Below are positions 1 to 8,122 of a DNA stretch of 36,954 bases, piece after piece; positions within the stretch are counted from its first letter, which is position 1; each line of letters opens with the position of its first letter. Where the stretch lies: assembly GCA_018064905.1 (NCBI GenBank), contig JAGHUJ010000203.1, positions 1 to 36,954 on the forward strand, read 5' to 3'. Origin of the DNA: Candidatus Treponema equifaecale. GTDB lineage: Bacteria; Spirochaetota; Spirochaetia; Treponematales; Treponemataceae. Below the pieces are notes generated by a model. The model worked only from the letters and a program-made list of their open reading frames with translations, had not been told where the DNA came from and did no database searches. Made by a program: the position numbers and the translations under genes.

Positions 1-10
1 CAGAAATTCA

Positions 11-1096
11 ATGATCAGTGAAATTTCAATTGCTCAGGAAATTATTTCCACAAAGAATGCATTGTCAGTTCTTTCAAATGTTCTGTTGATTGCAGAAGGA
101 AATACATTAACAATTAAGGCTACAGACATCAAAGTAAATTTTCAGACTAAGATTCCTGTAGAAATTCAGGAAGAAGGTTCAACTACAGTTCTTTGTGATA
201 AATTCATGGGAATCCTTTCAGCACTTCCTGAAGGTGAAATTGAATTTGCAATTCAGGATAAGGACAATCTTGTAAGCGCCGTAATCAGACATACAGTTAA
301 GAAAATCAAATTCCAGCTTAACTGCACATCTCAGGACAAATTCCCTGAAATTGCAATTGCAGAAAAAGTTTCATTCTTTGAAGTTCCAGCAAAAGAACTT
401 AAGCAGATGATTTCTCAGACTAGCTTTGCCGTAAGTGAAGATGAGACAAGATACTTTATGAACGGTGTTTTCTTTGAAAAGAAGGAAGACAAGCTTGTTC
501 TGGTTGCCACAGATGGTAGAAGACTTGCATATTGTGAAAAGCCTGTTCTTGCCGGTGTTGCAGAATTCCCATCAGCAATAGTTCATCCAAAGATTCTCAA
601 TATTGTTGCAAAACATGCTTCTGATGAAGGAAACATTGAAGTAGCAATTGTTGACAAGATGATTTTCTTCAACTTTGGAAATTATGAATTCTCGGCAACA
701 TTGATTGATGGACAGTTCCCTAACTATCAGAGAGTTATTCCGGAAACACAGTCAAACAAATTCTCAGTACTTAAAAGTGAATTTGTTTCTGCACTTAAAC
801 GCATTTCAATCATGCTTGATAAGACAGGCAGAATCACTTTGACTATGGCTCCTGGAGTTCTTACAATCAACTCAAAATCAAATGATCTTGGTGATGCAAA
901 AGAAGAAATTCCTTGTCAGTATGCTGGAGAGGAAGTTTCTATTTCAATGAACTACAAGCATATCGACAGTCCTCTTAAGGTAATGGAAAGCGAATACATC
1001 ACTTTTGAATTTACAGAAATTCTTAAGGCTGTAACATTGCGTCCAGAACCAGCCCAGGATTATTTCCACGTTGTAATGCCAATGTCCGTTGAGTAA
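11..1096 (+). CDS. dnaN: DNA polymerase III beta subunit (sliding clamp)
   Basis: This is the ring-shaped processivity clamp that tethers the replicative polymerase to DNA and recruits repair factors. The 361-residue product has the usual family length. The reading frame spans all three clamp folds (roughly residues 1-120, 125-245 and 250-361), with typical segments such as VLVATDGRRLAY near residue 160 and the closing HVVMPMSVE. The gene is complete, but only 10 bases precede the start, so its ribosome site cannot be judged. recF follows after 10 bases, the classical dnaA-dnaN-recF order, so dnaA probably lies just outside the window and the chromosomal origin is near. Seen: frame, length and motifs. 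Known: clamp family and synteny. Confidence 0.97.
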   Translation: MISEISIAQEIISTKNALSVLSNVLLIAEGNTLTIKATDIKVNFQTKIPVEIQEEGSTTVLCDKFMGILSALPEGEIEFAIQDKDNLVSAVIRHTVKKIKFQLNCTSQDKFPEIAIAEKVSFFEVPAKELKQMISQTSFAVSEDETRYFMNGVFFEKKEDKLVLVATDGRRLAYCEKPVLAGVAEFPSAIVHPKILNIVAKHASDEGNIEVAIVDKMIFFNFGNYEFSATLIDGQFPNYQRVIPETQSNKFSVLKSEFVSALKRISIMLDKTGRITLTMAPGVLTINSKSNDLGDAKEEIPCQYAGEEVSISMNYKHIDSPLKVMESEYITFEFTEILKAVTLRPEPAQDYFHVVMPMSVE

Positions 1097-1106
1097 TCCA
1101 AAATAA

Positions 1107-2198
1107 ATGCCAGTTCTTTCTATTTCCTTTGTGAATTACAGAAACCTGCAGAATTCTACGATAGACCTTCTTTCAAAGGAGGTCTATTTTGTAGGCGAAA
1201 ACGGTCAGGGAAAAAGCAATCTTCTCGAATCAATTTACTATTCAGCTTACGGAAGTTCCTTCAGAACCCGTTCAGATTCTGAAATAGTAAAGGAAGGTGA
1301 GAAAAATTTTAGCCTGAAGACTTTGTACAAGGAAGAGAACGGATCTACTGACAGCATTTTTATTACCTACGAAAACCAGAAGAAAAAAATAGACAAGAAT
1401 GGAAAGTCCATTAAGGACAGAAAAGAGCTGATAAATACCATGCCCTGTGTTCTGTTCAGTCATGATGATTTGGATTTTGCCACAGGTGAGCCAGAAAAAA
1501 AGCGTTTTTTTATAGATCAGTGTCTTTCCATGTACGATGTTCTGTATATTGATTTAAGCAGAAACTACAAGAAAATTTTAAAAAGCAGAAATATTTCTTT
1601 AAAAGAAAAAAAATATGAGATGCTGGATGTCTACGATATGCAGCTGGCTCAGAACGGCATTGAAATTCAGAAAAAACGTAAGGCCACAATATTCAAATTC
1701 AACCAGATTTTTGGAAAGCTTTATGAGGAAATTACCGGAATAGACGGAGTTTCCATAAAATATGTTCCCAGCTGGAAAGAAAATGAAGGCCAGATACTTT
1801 CAATGAATGACGTTCTTTCCATTCTTCAGGAAAAAAGAGAAATGGACCGGGTACTTCAGACAACCATGAGCGGTCCACACAGGGATAAAATTGTATTTGT
1901 GAGAAACGGAAAGAATTTTGTTCCCAATGCTTCAACAGGTCAGAGAAGACTTCTTGCCATTTTGCTGAGAATAGCACAGTCAATTTATTTTACCCAGGTT
2001 ACTGAAAAAAAACCTGTTCTTTTGATGGACGATGTGCTTCTTGAACTTGATCCTGATAAGCGCCAAAGTGTAACTACCCTTCTTCCGGTTTATGATCAGC
2101 TTTTCTGCACATTCTTGCCGGGAGAACCTTATGAACGCTACCAAAGAAGCACAACAAAAATCTACAATATAGACAAGGGAGTATGGACAAATGTTTGA
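1107..2198 (+). CDS. recF: DNA replication and repair protein RecF
   Basis: RecF is an SMC-like ATPase that helps load RecA at gapped DNA with RecO and RecR. The protein (363 aa) has a Walker A loop GENGQGKSN at residues 30-38, an ABC-type signature STGQRRLLAILLR near residue 276, and a Walker B stretch PVLLMDDVLLELD near residue 305, in the correct order. It begins 10 bases after dnaN and its last 8 bases overlap the next gene, so the three genes are probably translated together. The ribosome site is weak, which fits translational coupling to dnaN. Length is normal for the family and nothing is missing. Confidence 0.96.
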   Translation: MPVLSISFVNYRNLQNSTIDLLSKEVYFVGENGQGKSNLLESIYYSAYGSSFRTRSDSEIVKEGEKNFSLKTLYKEENGSTDSIFITYENQKKKIDKNGKSIKDRKELINTMPCVLFSHDDLDFATGEPEKKRFFIDQCLSMYDVLYIDLSRNYKKILKSRNISLKEKKYEMLDVYDMQLAQNGIEIQKKRKATIFKFNQIFGKLYEEITGIDGVSIKYVPSWKENEGQILSMNDVLSILQEKREMDRVLQTTMSGPHRDKIVFVRNGKNFVPNASTGQRRLLAILLRIAQSIYFTQVTEKKPVLLMDDVLLELDPDKRQSVTTLLPVYDQLFCTFLPGEPYERYQRSTTKIYNIDKGVWTNV

Positions 2199-2742
2199 TA
2201 ATAATGTTGTAAAAGCCTCATTCATGATAGATGCTGCCTTTGCCGGAATTGAAAGACGAAAAGCAGAAGAAAGCAACAGCATTTTAAAATACTGGCGTGA
2301 AGTTGTTGAATCAATTAAATCAAATGCCAGAAACGGTGAGAATTTGGGAAAAAATCTTGCTTCACATTCCAGAGTGATTGATCTAAAAAACGGAATTCTT
2401 CTTGTGGAAGCTGATCATCCTGCCTGGATTCAGACACTTAAAATTTATCAGAAATATATTATTACAGGCCTTTGCCGAAAGGTGAATGGAATTGAAATTT
2501 CTTCATTGGCCTTCAGATTGAGGGGAACAAATTTTGAGCTTCAGGCTGCAAGAAATGAAGAAAATTCAAAGAAACTTCAGGAAAATCTCCAGAAAAAACT
2601 AAATGAAGAACAGCAAATATACGAGAATTTAAAGGCTCAACAGTCAGAAGATGCTGAATCTGAAAAACCAAAGGAAATGCCTGCAAATTTACGGGAAATT
2701 TTGGACAGATTGAAAAATGATATGTTGACCAAAAATAATTAA
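2191..2742 (+). CDS. DUF721 (DciA-like) protein
   Basis: The 183-residue protein matches the DUF721 pattern: an N-terminal ILKYWREVV segment, then RVIDLKNGILLVEADHPAWIQ and a helix with LCRKVNGIEISSLAFRLRG (residues about 28-110). The family includes DciA, which interacts with the replicative helicase DnaB in bacteria that lack DnaC; that role here is inferred from family and position. The C-terminal part (about 120-183) is charged, glutamate and lysine rich and probably helical or disordered. The gene overlaps the end of recF by 8 bases, with GGAG about 12 bases before the ATG. Genes of this family next to recF are common in several phyla. Confidence 0.85.
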   Translation: MFDNNVVKASFMIDAAFAGIERRKAEESNSILKYWREVVESIKSNARNGENLGKNLASHSRVIDLKNGILLVEADHPAWIQTLKIYQKYIITGLCRKVNGIEISSLAFRLRGTNFELQAARNEENSKKLQENLQKKLNEEQQIYENLKAQQSEDAESEKPKEMPANLREILDRLKNDMLTKNN

Positions 2743-2754
2743 ATTTGTTATTAT
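2725..2754 (+). promoter_or_regulatory. Candidate sigma-70 promoter for rpmH-rnpA operon
   Basis: TTGACC at 2725-2730 and TATTAT at 2749-2754 are separated by 18 bases and match the -35/-10 consensus at 5 of 6 positions each. The predicted start near 2761 leaves a leader of about 68 bases before rpmH. The leader contains a small palindrome (AATTGTTCAACAATT) ahead of the ribosome site AAGGAG at 2812-2817. Inferred from sequence only. Confidence 0.5.
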
Positions 2755-2828
2755 TTTTAGACTACCGGAATAATAGTATATCTTAGGAATTGTTCAACAA
2801 TTTCTTTAAATAAGGAGACATGTTCACT

Positions 2829-2984
2829 ATGTTAAGAACATATCAACCAAGCAAAGTAAAAAGAAATAGAAAATTTGGTTTCCGTGCTCGCATGGCTACT
2901 CGCGGTGGACGCATGGTTCTCGCTCGCAGAAGAGCTAAGGGTCGCAAAAAGCTTTCAGTTTGTGACGAACACAAGAAATACTAA
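2829..2984 (+). CDS. rpmH: 50S ribosomal protein L34
   Basis: The 51-residue, strongly basic protein begins [18 protein letters not shown] and contains [19 protein letters not shown], the signature of L34 of the large ribosomal subunit. The ATG at 2829 is preferred over the in-frame ATG at 2820 because AAGGAG at 2812-2817 is 11 bases from the former but only 2 from the latter, and because L34 homologues start with this M-[LR]-T-Y/Q-P segment. The C-terminal tail ([10 protein letters not shown]) is slightly longer than in E. coli. rnpA follows after 24 bases, the near-universal rpmH-rnpA pairing. Confidence 0.97.
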   Translation: MLRTYQPSKVKRNRKFGFRARMATRGGRMVLARRRAKGRKKLSVCDEHKKY

Positions 2985-3008
2985 TTTGAATTTCTAAAGA
3001 AGGCAGAT

Positions 3009-3380
3009 TTGAAAAAATCTAGCATTGATGAGACAGGGTGCTTTAGACGTGATGAACATATAAAGCGCCCTGTTGATTTTAGAAGACTGTTCAAAGAAGG
3101 AAAAAAAGTCAGCGTTGCCGGGGCAAAGTTATACTTTCTGCCCAACAATCTGGAATTCAACAGGATTGGATTTCCATTGCCTAGGGGATATGGTAATGCT
3201 GTTCAACGAAATCGTGCAAAACGATTTAGTAGAGAAACCTACCGAAAATTAAAATCACACCTGAACAACGGATACGATATTCTTTTCCTAGTTTATCCGC
3301 CTTCCGAAAAAGACTCGTTCAGCACGCGGTGTGACCAATTACAAACATTATTAGGAAAAGCTGGTTTGTTCAAAGCATGA
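3009..3380 (+). CDS. rnpA: Ribonuclease P protein component
   Basis: This is the protein cofactor of RNase P, which supports 5' maturation of tRNA precursors by the catalytic RNA. The product is 123 aa with the family landmarks: an N-terminal [14 protein letters not shown] segment and the RNR motif in [18 protein letters not shown] (residues about 61-78). Translation appears to begin at TTG (3009), with AGAAGGCAG just upstream and no better ATG before the conserved core; the first 20 residues are not conserved in the family, so a later start cannot be excluded. The stop overlaps the start of yidD by 4 bases (ATGA), a typical coupling arrangement. Confidence 0.93.
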   Translation: MKKSSIDETGCFRRDEHIKRPVDFRRLFKEGKKVSVAGAKLYFLPNNLEFNRIGFPLPRGYGNAVQRNRAKRFSRETYRKLKSHLNNGYDILFLVYPPSEKDSFSTRCDQLQTLLGKAGLFKA

Positions 3381-3598
3381 AAAATTTTATTGCGAGATTT
3401 TTGTGTTTGCTCATTCAGTTTTACAGAAGATTCATTTCTCCTCTTAAGCCACGCTGCTGCAGATTTTATCCCAGCTGTTCGGCTTATTCATTGGAAGCCA
3501 TAAGAAAGCATGGAGCTGCCAAGGGAAGTTTTCTTTCTATAAAGAGAATAATGAAATGCAATCCATTGTTTGAAGGTGGTTACGATCCCGTTCCTTGA
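3377..3598 (+). CDS. yidD: Membrane protein insertion efficiency factor YidD
   Basis: This is a small (73 aa) membrane-associated protein that assists insertion of inner-membrane proteins alongside YidC. The family core is clear: an amphipathic N-terminal helix ([20 protein letters not shown]), then [23 protein letters not shown] with the conserved cysteines, and the terminal [13 protein letters not shown]. It overlaps rnpA by 4 bases and is followed by yidC after 40 bases, the standard order rpmH-rnpA-yidD-yidC. Confidence 0.95.
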   Translation: MKNFIARFLCLLIQFYRRFISPLKPRCCRFYPSCSAYSLEAIRKHGAAKGSFLSIKRIMKCNPLFEGGYDPVP

Positions 3599-3638
3599 TT
3601 AAAAAAGCAAAACATCTCATGTAGGAGAAAAATAAAAA

Positions 3639-5447
3639 ATGGAAAAGAATACTATTTGGGCTATTTCCCTTTCAACAGTAGTTCTTGTAGGATTTTTTGC
3701 TGCGCAGACAATTTTGTTTCCAAATCAGAATGTGAAACGAAATCAGCCGGTGCAGGAAAACAATCAGACTGAAGAAGCTCAGTCAGTAGCAGAAAGCTCA
3801 GTTCCAGCAGAAACAGTAAAGACTGTGTTCAAGACACAGGAAGCTGTTGAGGCAAAGGAAGAAGAATTCACAGTTACAACTGACAAAGTTAAGGTTACAT
3901 TCACAAACCGTGGTGGTGATGTAATCGGCTATGAACTTATTGAAAAGGACAGCAAGGGCAACCTTAAGAACCTTGACCGCGATACTGGCAAGGGTATTGA
4001 AATGGTTGACAATGTAAACGAAAAGAACAGAGCATTTGCCCTTTCTTTTGGCGGTTACAAGAACGGAATCATCAATGACATTTTCAATGTTCAGAGAATT
4101 GATGACTACACAATCGGTTTCTACAAGACTTATGTTACAGAAAATGAGGACGGAACTTCAGATTCATTCACTCTTGTAAAGACTTATTCATTCAAGCAGG
4201 ATGACTATCTGTTCAAGCTGGACATTACTGTAGATGCAGACAAGCCGGTTAAACAGCTTTCTGATGGAACAGCAGCATACACATTGCGCACAGCTCCTCA
4301 GATTGGTCCACACTTTGACTCAAAGAACAACAGATATGAGAACCGTCAGTTTGTTTCATACAATGGAAGCAAGGCTAAGAAAATCATTCTTGGTACAAAG
4401 CAGTCAAAGGAATATGAAAAGGAATGGAACTGGGCTGCATTGGCAGGAAAATATTTTGAAATGATCGTTTTCCCTGTTGATTCTTCTATTATGAACAGCA
4501 CTGTGAACTATTCTTCAAATATTGAAGTTAACGATTATGCCAATGCTCAGGTAAAAGTTGAAAGAAAGGCAATTACAAATAAAGAAACTAACGATAGTTA
4601 TTATATTTATGCAGGTCCTCGCAACGAAAAGGAACTTAAAAAATATAATCTTGCTGACAACAACTCCTGGAAAATTTCCGGAGCACACTTTGATGACAGC
4701 TTGAACACATCAGGTTTCCTGAGCTGGCTTGAAGTAATCCTCAAATTCTTCCTTGAAAGCATCAACAAACTTGTAAGCAACTGGGGTGTTTCTATCATCG
4801 TTCTCACAATTCTTCTTAAGATTGCACTTTTCCCAATCACAAAGAAAAGTCTGGAAGGCACTCAGAAGATGCAGAAGTATCAGCCAAAGATGCAGGAGCT
4901 TCAGGCTAAATACAAGGGTGATCCACAGAAACTTCAGATGGAAACTGCAAAAATGTACAAGGAAATCGGCTACAACCCAATGAGCGGATGTCTTCCATTG
5001 CTGTTCCAGTTTGTTATCCTTTTTGCCATGTATAACCTGTTCAACAACTACTTTGAATTCCGTGGTGCTGCATTCGTTGAAGGATGGATTGATGACCTTT
5101 CTGCAGGTGACCATATCGGTAAGCCTTTTGCTTCAGCCCTTCCAATTTTGGGCTGGAATCAGATCCGTATCTTGCCTGTAATCTATGTTGTTTCACAGCT
5201 TTTGTTCGGAAAGATCACAAACAATGGCGGTGCTTCAATGGGTCAGAACGCAGGTCAGATGAAGATGATGATGTATGGTATGCCAATTCTCTTCTTCTTC
5301 CTGTTCTACAATGCTCCATCTGGACTTCTTCTTTACTGGACTGTAAGCAACATTGTTCAGCTTATTCAGCAGCTGCTCATCAACAGAATCATGAAGAACA
5401 AGAATACAGAAATTAAACCTGTAAAAACAAATAAAAACAAACGATAG
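3639..5447 (+). CDS. yidC: Membrane protein insertase YidC/Oxa1
   Basis: YidC inserts and folds inner-membrane proteins, alone or with SecYEG. At 602 aa it is the long diderm form: an N-terminal membrane anchor (residues about 5-28), a large periplasmic domain (about 60-345), then the conserved five-helix insertase region (about 355-590). The region includes WGVSIIVLTILLKIALFPITKKS, the cytoplasmic hairpin with KMQELQAKYKGDPQKLQMETAKMYKEIGYNP split by charged residues, and NAPSGLLLYWTVSNIVQLIQQ near the end. The basic tail (KPVKTNKNKR) suits ribosome contact. AGGAG lies 8-12 bases before the ATG. A 14-base palindrome of the AACTA..TAGTT family sits within the periplasmic domain at 4586-4599, and a half copy overlaps the stop codon. 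Confidence 0.97.
   Translation: MEKNTIWAISLSTVVLVGFFAAQTILFPNQNVKRNQPVQENNQTEEAQSVAESSVPAETVKTVFKTQEAVEAKEEEFTVTTDKVKVTFTNRGGDVIGYELIEKDSKGNLKNLDRDTGKGIEMVDNVNEKNRAFALSFGGYKNGIINDIFNVQRIDDYTIGFYKTYVTENEDGTSDSFTLVKTYSFKQDDYLFKLDITVDADKPVKQLSDGTAAYTLRTAPQIGPHFDSKNNRYENRQFVSYNGSKAKKIILGTKQSKEYEKEWNWAALAGKYFEMIVFPVDSSIMNSTVNYSSNIEVNDYANAQVKVERKAITNKETNDSYYIYAGPRNEKELKKYNLADNNSWKISGAHFDDSLNTSGFLSWLEVILKFFLESINKLVSNWGVSIIVLTILLKIALFPITKKSLEGTQKMQKYQPKMQELQAKYKGDPQKLQMETAKMYKEIGYNPMSGCLPLLFQFVILFAMYNLFNNYFEFRGAAFVEGWIDDLSAGDHIGKPFASALPILGWNQIRILPVIYVVSQLLFGKITNNGGASMGQNAGQMKMMMYGMPILFFFLFYNAPSGLLLYWTVSNIVQLIQQLLINRIMKNKNTEIKPVKTNKNKR
4586..4599. repeat. Short palindrome AACTAACGATAGTT
   Basis: One copy of a scattered short palindrome with arms AACTA/TAGTT around a CG-containing centre. 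Here it lies inside the yidC coding frame, read as T-N-D-S within the variable periplasmic domain. A partial copy (AACGATAGTTAGTTTT, 5441-5456) overlaps the yidC stop, and another (AACTAACGGTAG, 6175-6186) lies after khpB. Confidence 0.55.
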
Positions 5448-5467
5448 TTAGTTTTAGGAGATATAAA

Positions 5468-6169
5468 ATGACTTACGAATTTGAAGGAAAGACAGAAAAA
5501 GACGCAATTGAAAAGGCTGCTGCAGAACTTGGTCTTGAAAGCGATCAGTTTGATGTAGAAATCATCGAAACTCAGAAAAAAACACTTTTTAAGACAGGTT
5601 ATGTAAAGATTCGTGTTCACACTGATGAAGAATCTACACCAGGCGTTAAATACGATGATGCTGAAGATTCTGCTCCAGTAAAGAGAGTTGTTGGAAATCC
5701 AATTCCACAGGATGAATTTGAGCAGAAACTTGTAACCTTTGTTAAAGAAGTTGTTTCAAAGATGGGATACGAAGCAGATGTTGAAGTAATGTTCCGTGAA
5801 GACAGAAAGATTGGTCTTAAACTTTCTTCAGACAGCTCTTCAATTTTGATTGGACGCAAGGGAAAGAACCTTGATGCCCTTCAGCTTCTTGCTAATGTTT
5901 ATGCTGGTCACCTGGGCCGTGAAGAAGTTCGTGTAATTCTTGATACAGAGAACTATCGTGTTCGCCGTGAAGAGAATCTTGTTCACCTTGCTTACAACAC
6001 AGCAGACAAAGTAAGAACAAATAGAACTTCAATCTTGCTTGAACCAATGAACCCATTTGAAAGAAGACTTATTCACACAACACTCAACGAGTTCTCAGAC
6101 ATTGAGACAAAGAGCGAAGGTGAAGGACTTTACAAACAGGTTCGCGTAATTTACAAGGGAAATTACTAA
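5468..6169 (+). CDS. khpB: RNA-binding protein KhpB/Jag (Jag_N-KH-R3H)
   Basis: This is a predicted RNA-binding protein of the Jag/EloR/KhpB family, which in other bacteria links RNA binding to cell elongation; its targets here are unknown. The 233 aa show an N-terminal Jag_N domain (residues about 1-50, YEFEGKTEKDAIEKAAAELGL), a KH domain with the GxxG loop as IGRKGKN (about 126-131), and a C-terminal R3H domain with the RRLIH motif (FERRLIHTTL, about residue 200). AGGAG precedes the ATG. It directly follows yidC (20 bases), the usual yidC-jag pairing. Gene symbol by family; older annotations use jag. Confidence 0.93.
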   Translation: MTYEFEGKTEKDAIEKAAAELGLESDQFDVEIIETQKKTLFKTGYVKIRVHTDEESTPGVKYDDAEDSAPVKRVVGNPIPQDEFEQKLVTFVKEVVSKMGYEADVEVMFREDRKIGLKLSSDSSSILIGRKGKNLDALQLLANVYAGHLGREEVRVILDTENYRVRREENLVHLAYNTADKVRTNRTSILLEPMNPFERRLIHTTLNEFSDIETKSEGEGLYKQVRVIYKGNY

Positions 6170-6197
6170 TAATTAACTAACGGTAGGAAGTTTGAAA

Positions 6198-6959
6198 ATG
6201 AAGAAAATAGGATTATTGATTTTTACAGTCTTTGTTTCTTGTTTTTCTCTTTTTGCCGAATCTGCAATTTCTTCGGAGCTTCTTGAAAATGTTAAAGCTT
6301 CTGGAGAATTGCAGAATGTATTTTTGACTGATCAGGAAGTAAAACTAACGTTAGTTCCTAATACTGAACTTAGCAAATCAGCTTTGAATCATTGGAATAA
6401 CGAGGAAGAACCAAGATTGACTACTGAAAAGTTGTTTTATCTTGAAAAAAGCTCCCTGGGAAATGAAGTAACTATTAAAGATGTTTCACGGATAATCCGT
6501 TCCATTTCCACAATGAAAGGTTCTGAATATTATTCAAACCGTCACAAGAAATGGGAAACATTGTATCACGAAGCATACTTGGTAAAATCTAAATCTGATA
6601 AAACTCGGATTCCTGATGATGTGGAAGGTTCGGCTGACGGCAAGACACTTTACTGCATGCAGGACGACAATTCTTTTGGAAAATGCTATTACCAGCTGGA
6701 TTATCGTCAGACTGAAAATGAAGTGAGCGTTTGCTTCAACAATTTTGAACCTTTGAAATTCGGTCCAATAACTGCAGCAAAAAAGGACAATGTTAAGATA
6801 AATCTTGTTGTAGTGGATCAGGAAGATCATTATCTTGTTTATCTGATTGTTCAGGCATATTATCCACGCATCGCATTCTTAGAAGAAAAGATGATCGATT
6901 CTTTCAATGCACGTGTGGATTCGATTTATAAATGGTTTGTTCGGGAGGCAAAAAAATAA
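6198..6959 (+). CDS. Secreted hypothetical protein (spirochaete type)
   Basis: The protein has 253 residues and no family I can name firmly. It starts with a clear signal peptide (MKKIGLLIFTVFVSCFSLFAES, cleavage likely after FA). The mature part is mixed alpha/beta with no repeats or membrane segments, so it is probably periplasmic. ATG 6198 is chosen over the in-frame TTG at 6192 because GGAAG at 6186-6190 is 7 bases from the former and only 1 from the latter. It sits between khpB and the prolyl-isomerase lipoprotein, whose start codon touches its stop codon, so the two are probably one transcript and possibly functionally linked in envelope protein folding (inference). A perfect 14-base palindrome lies inside its coding region at 6343-6356. 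Confidence 0.8.
   Translation: MKKIGLLIFTVFVSCFSLFAESAISSELLENVKASGELQNVFLTDQEVKLTLVPNTELSKSALNHWNNEEEPRLTTEKLFYLEKSSLGNEVTIKDVSRIIRSISTMKGSEYYSNRHKKWETLYHEAYLVKSKSDKTRIPDDVEGSADGKTLYCMQDDNSFGKCYYQLDYRQTENEVSVCFNNFEPLKFGPITAAKKDNVKINLVVVDQEDHYLVYLIVQAYYPRIAFLEEKMIDSFNARVDSIYKWFVREAKK
6343..6356. repeat. Perfect 14-base palindrome AACTAACGTTAGTT
   Basis: This is the only fully symmetric copy of the scattered AACTA..TAGTT motif. It is read in frame as K-L-T-L-V-P in the secreted hypothetical protein. Confidence 0.6.
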
Positions 6960-7997
6960 ATGAAAAAGAATATTTTCGCAGCAATTTTCTGCTGTCTGGC
7001 AATTTCTTTTGGAGGATGTAATTCTATGGATAAAGAATTAAACGCAATTAAAGGTAAAGAAGGTGTTTTCGCAATCATGGAAACAAGCAAAGGTTCTATC
7101 GTGCTTGAACTTTTCTATGACAAAACTCCTCTTACAGTAGCTAACTTTGTTGGTCTTGCTGAAGGTACACTTGATGCACACAAAGGCAAGAAATTCTATG
7201 ACGGCCTTACTTTCCATCGTGTAATCGCTGACTTTATGATTCAGGGTGGAGATCCTGAAGGTTCTGGTCGCGGTGGCCCTGGATATCGTTTTGCAGACGA
7301 ATGTCTTCCAGAACTCACTTTTGACAAGCCTGGTTATCTTGCTATGGCTAATGCTGGTCCAGGAACAAATGGTTCACAGTTCTTCATCACACACGTTCCA
7401 ACAGACTGGCTCAACGGAAAGCACACAATCTTTGGTCAAGTTGTAAATGCTGATTCTCAGAATGTTGTAAATGCTGTTCAGCAGGGTGATAAAATCGTTA
7501 AGCTTACAATCGTGCGCCAGGGTGAAGCAGCAAAGAAATTTACAGCTGCTCAGGCTGATTTTGACAAATATGCTAAGGAAGCTACAGCAAAAGCTGAAGA
7601 AGCAAAGAAAGCTGCAGCTGCAAAGAAAATCAAGGAAGTTGAAGAAAAATTCCCTGGTTTTGATAAGGATTCAAACGGAATTTACTTCAAGACTACTAAA
7701 GAAGGAAAAGGAAACAAAATCGGTGGAAAACGCGCTGTTGCTGTAGAATACAAAGGCTATCTGGTTAGCGGACAGGTATTCGACCAGTCTAAGGGACGTG
7801 GACCACTTGAATTCACAACTGCAGGCGGACAGATGATTCCTGGATTTGATATCATGGTTCAGGACATGAAGCTTGGAGAAAAGAGAACAATCGTTCTTCC
7901 TCCTGATATGGCTTATGGTCAGAACGGTATTCCTGGTGTAATTCCAGGCGGTGCTTATCTTGCATTTGACGTAGAGCTTACAAAGGTTAAGAACTAA
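6960..7997 (+). CDS. Lipoprotein with cyclophilin and FKBP prolyl-isomerase domains
   Basis: This is a predicted periplasmic, membrane-anchored peptidyl-prolyl isomerase with two unrelated catalytic folds. Residues 1-20 are a lipoprotein signal (ISFGGC, Cys20 as lipidation site; the lipobox is relaxed as in spirochaetes). Residues about 35-190 are a cyclophilin with the catalytic arginine in [14 protein letters not shown] and the [10 protein letters not shown] segment, so active-site residues are intact. Residues about 190-235 form an Ala/Lys/Glu-rich coiled-coil linker. Residues about 245-345 are an FKBP domain ([38 protein letters not shown]). Dual-family immunophilins in this order (CFBP) are known, including from Treponema. 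The start codon abuts the stop of the upstream secreted protein, with GGGAGG 11 bases before it. Confidence 0.93.
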   Translation: MKKNIFAAIFCCLAISFGGCNSMDKELNAIKGKEGVFAIMETSKGSIVLELFYDKTPLTVANFVGLAEGTLDAHKGKKFYDGLTFHRVIADFMIQGGDPEGSGRGGPGYRFADECLPELTFDKPGYLAMANAGPGTNGSQFFITHVPTDWLNGKHTIFGQVVNADSQNVVNAVQQGDKIVKLTIVRQGEAAKKFTAAQADFDKYAKEATAKAEEAKKAAAAKKIKEVEEKFPGFDKDSNGIYFKTTKEGKGNKIGGKRAVAVEYKGYLVSGQVFDQSKGRGPLEFTTAGGQMIPGFDIMVQDMKLGEKRTIVLPPDMAYGQNGIPGVIPGGAYLAFDVELTKVKN

Positions 7998-8020
7998 TTC
8001 TGTTTTACAACTTATTTAAT

Positions 8021-8079
8021 AAAAGGTGGCTTGCTGGAGGTACATTTCAGATATGTGCTTCTTTTAGCCACCTTTTTTT
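8021..8079. terminator. Long bidirectional rho-independent terminator
   Basis: AAAAGGTGGCT (8021-8031) pairs with AGCCACC plus T-run (8066-8079). The 34 bases between them also fold (GAGGTACAT with ATGTGCTTC, two G-U pairs), giving an unusually long hairpin with an internal loop. It separates the convergent prolyl-isomerase gene (+) and the membrane protein gene (-) and has T/A tracts on both sides. Confidence 0.85.
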
Positions 8080-8122
8080 ATGTTCCAACTAATTCAAAAA
8101 TTTTTTACACTTCCCTTTTTAT

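Noticed and set aside
1323..1330. TTGTACAA palindrome as in the uxaB and importer promoters
   Set aside because: It lies inside the recF coding region without a promoter, so it is taken as chance.
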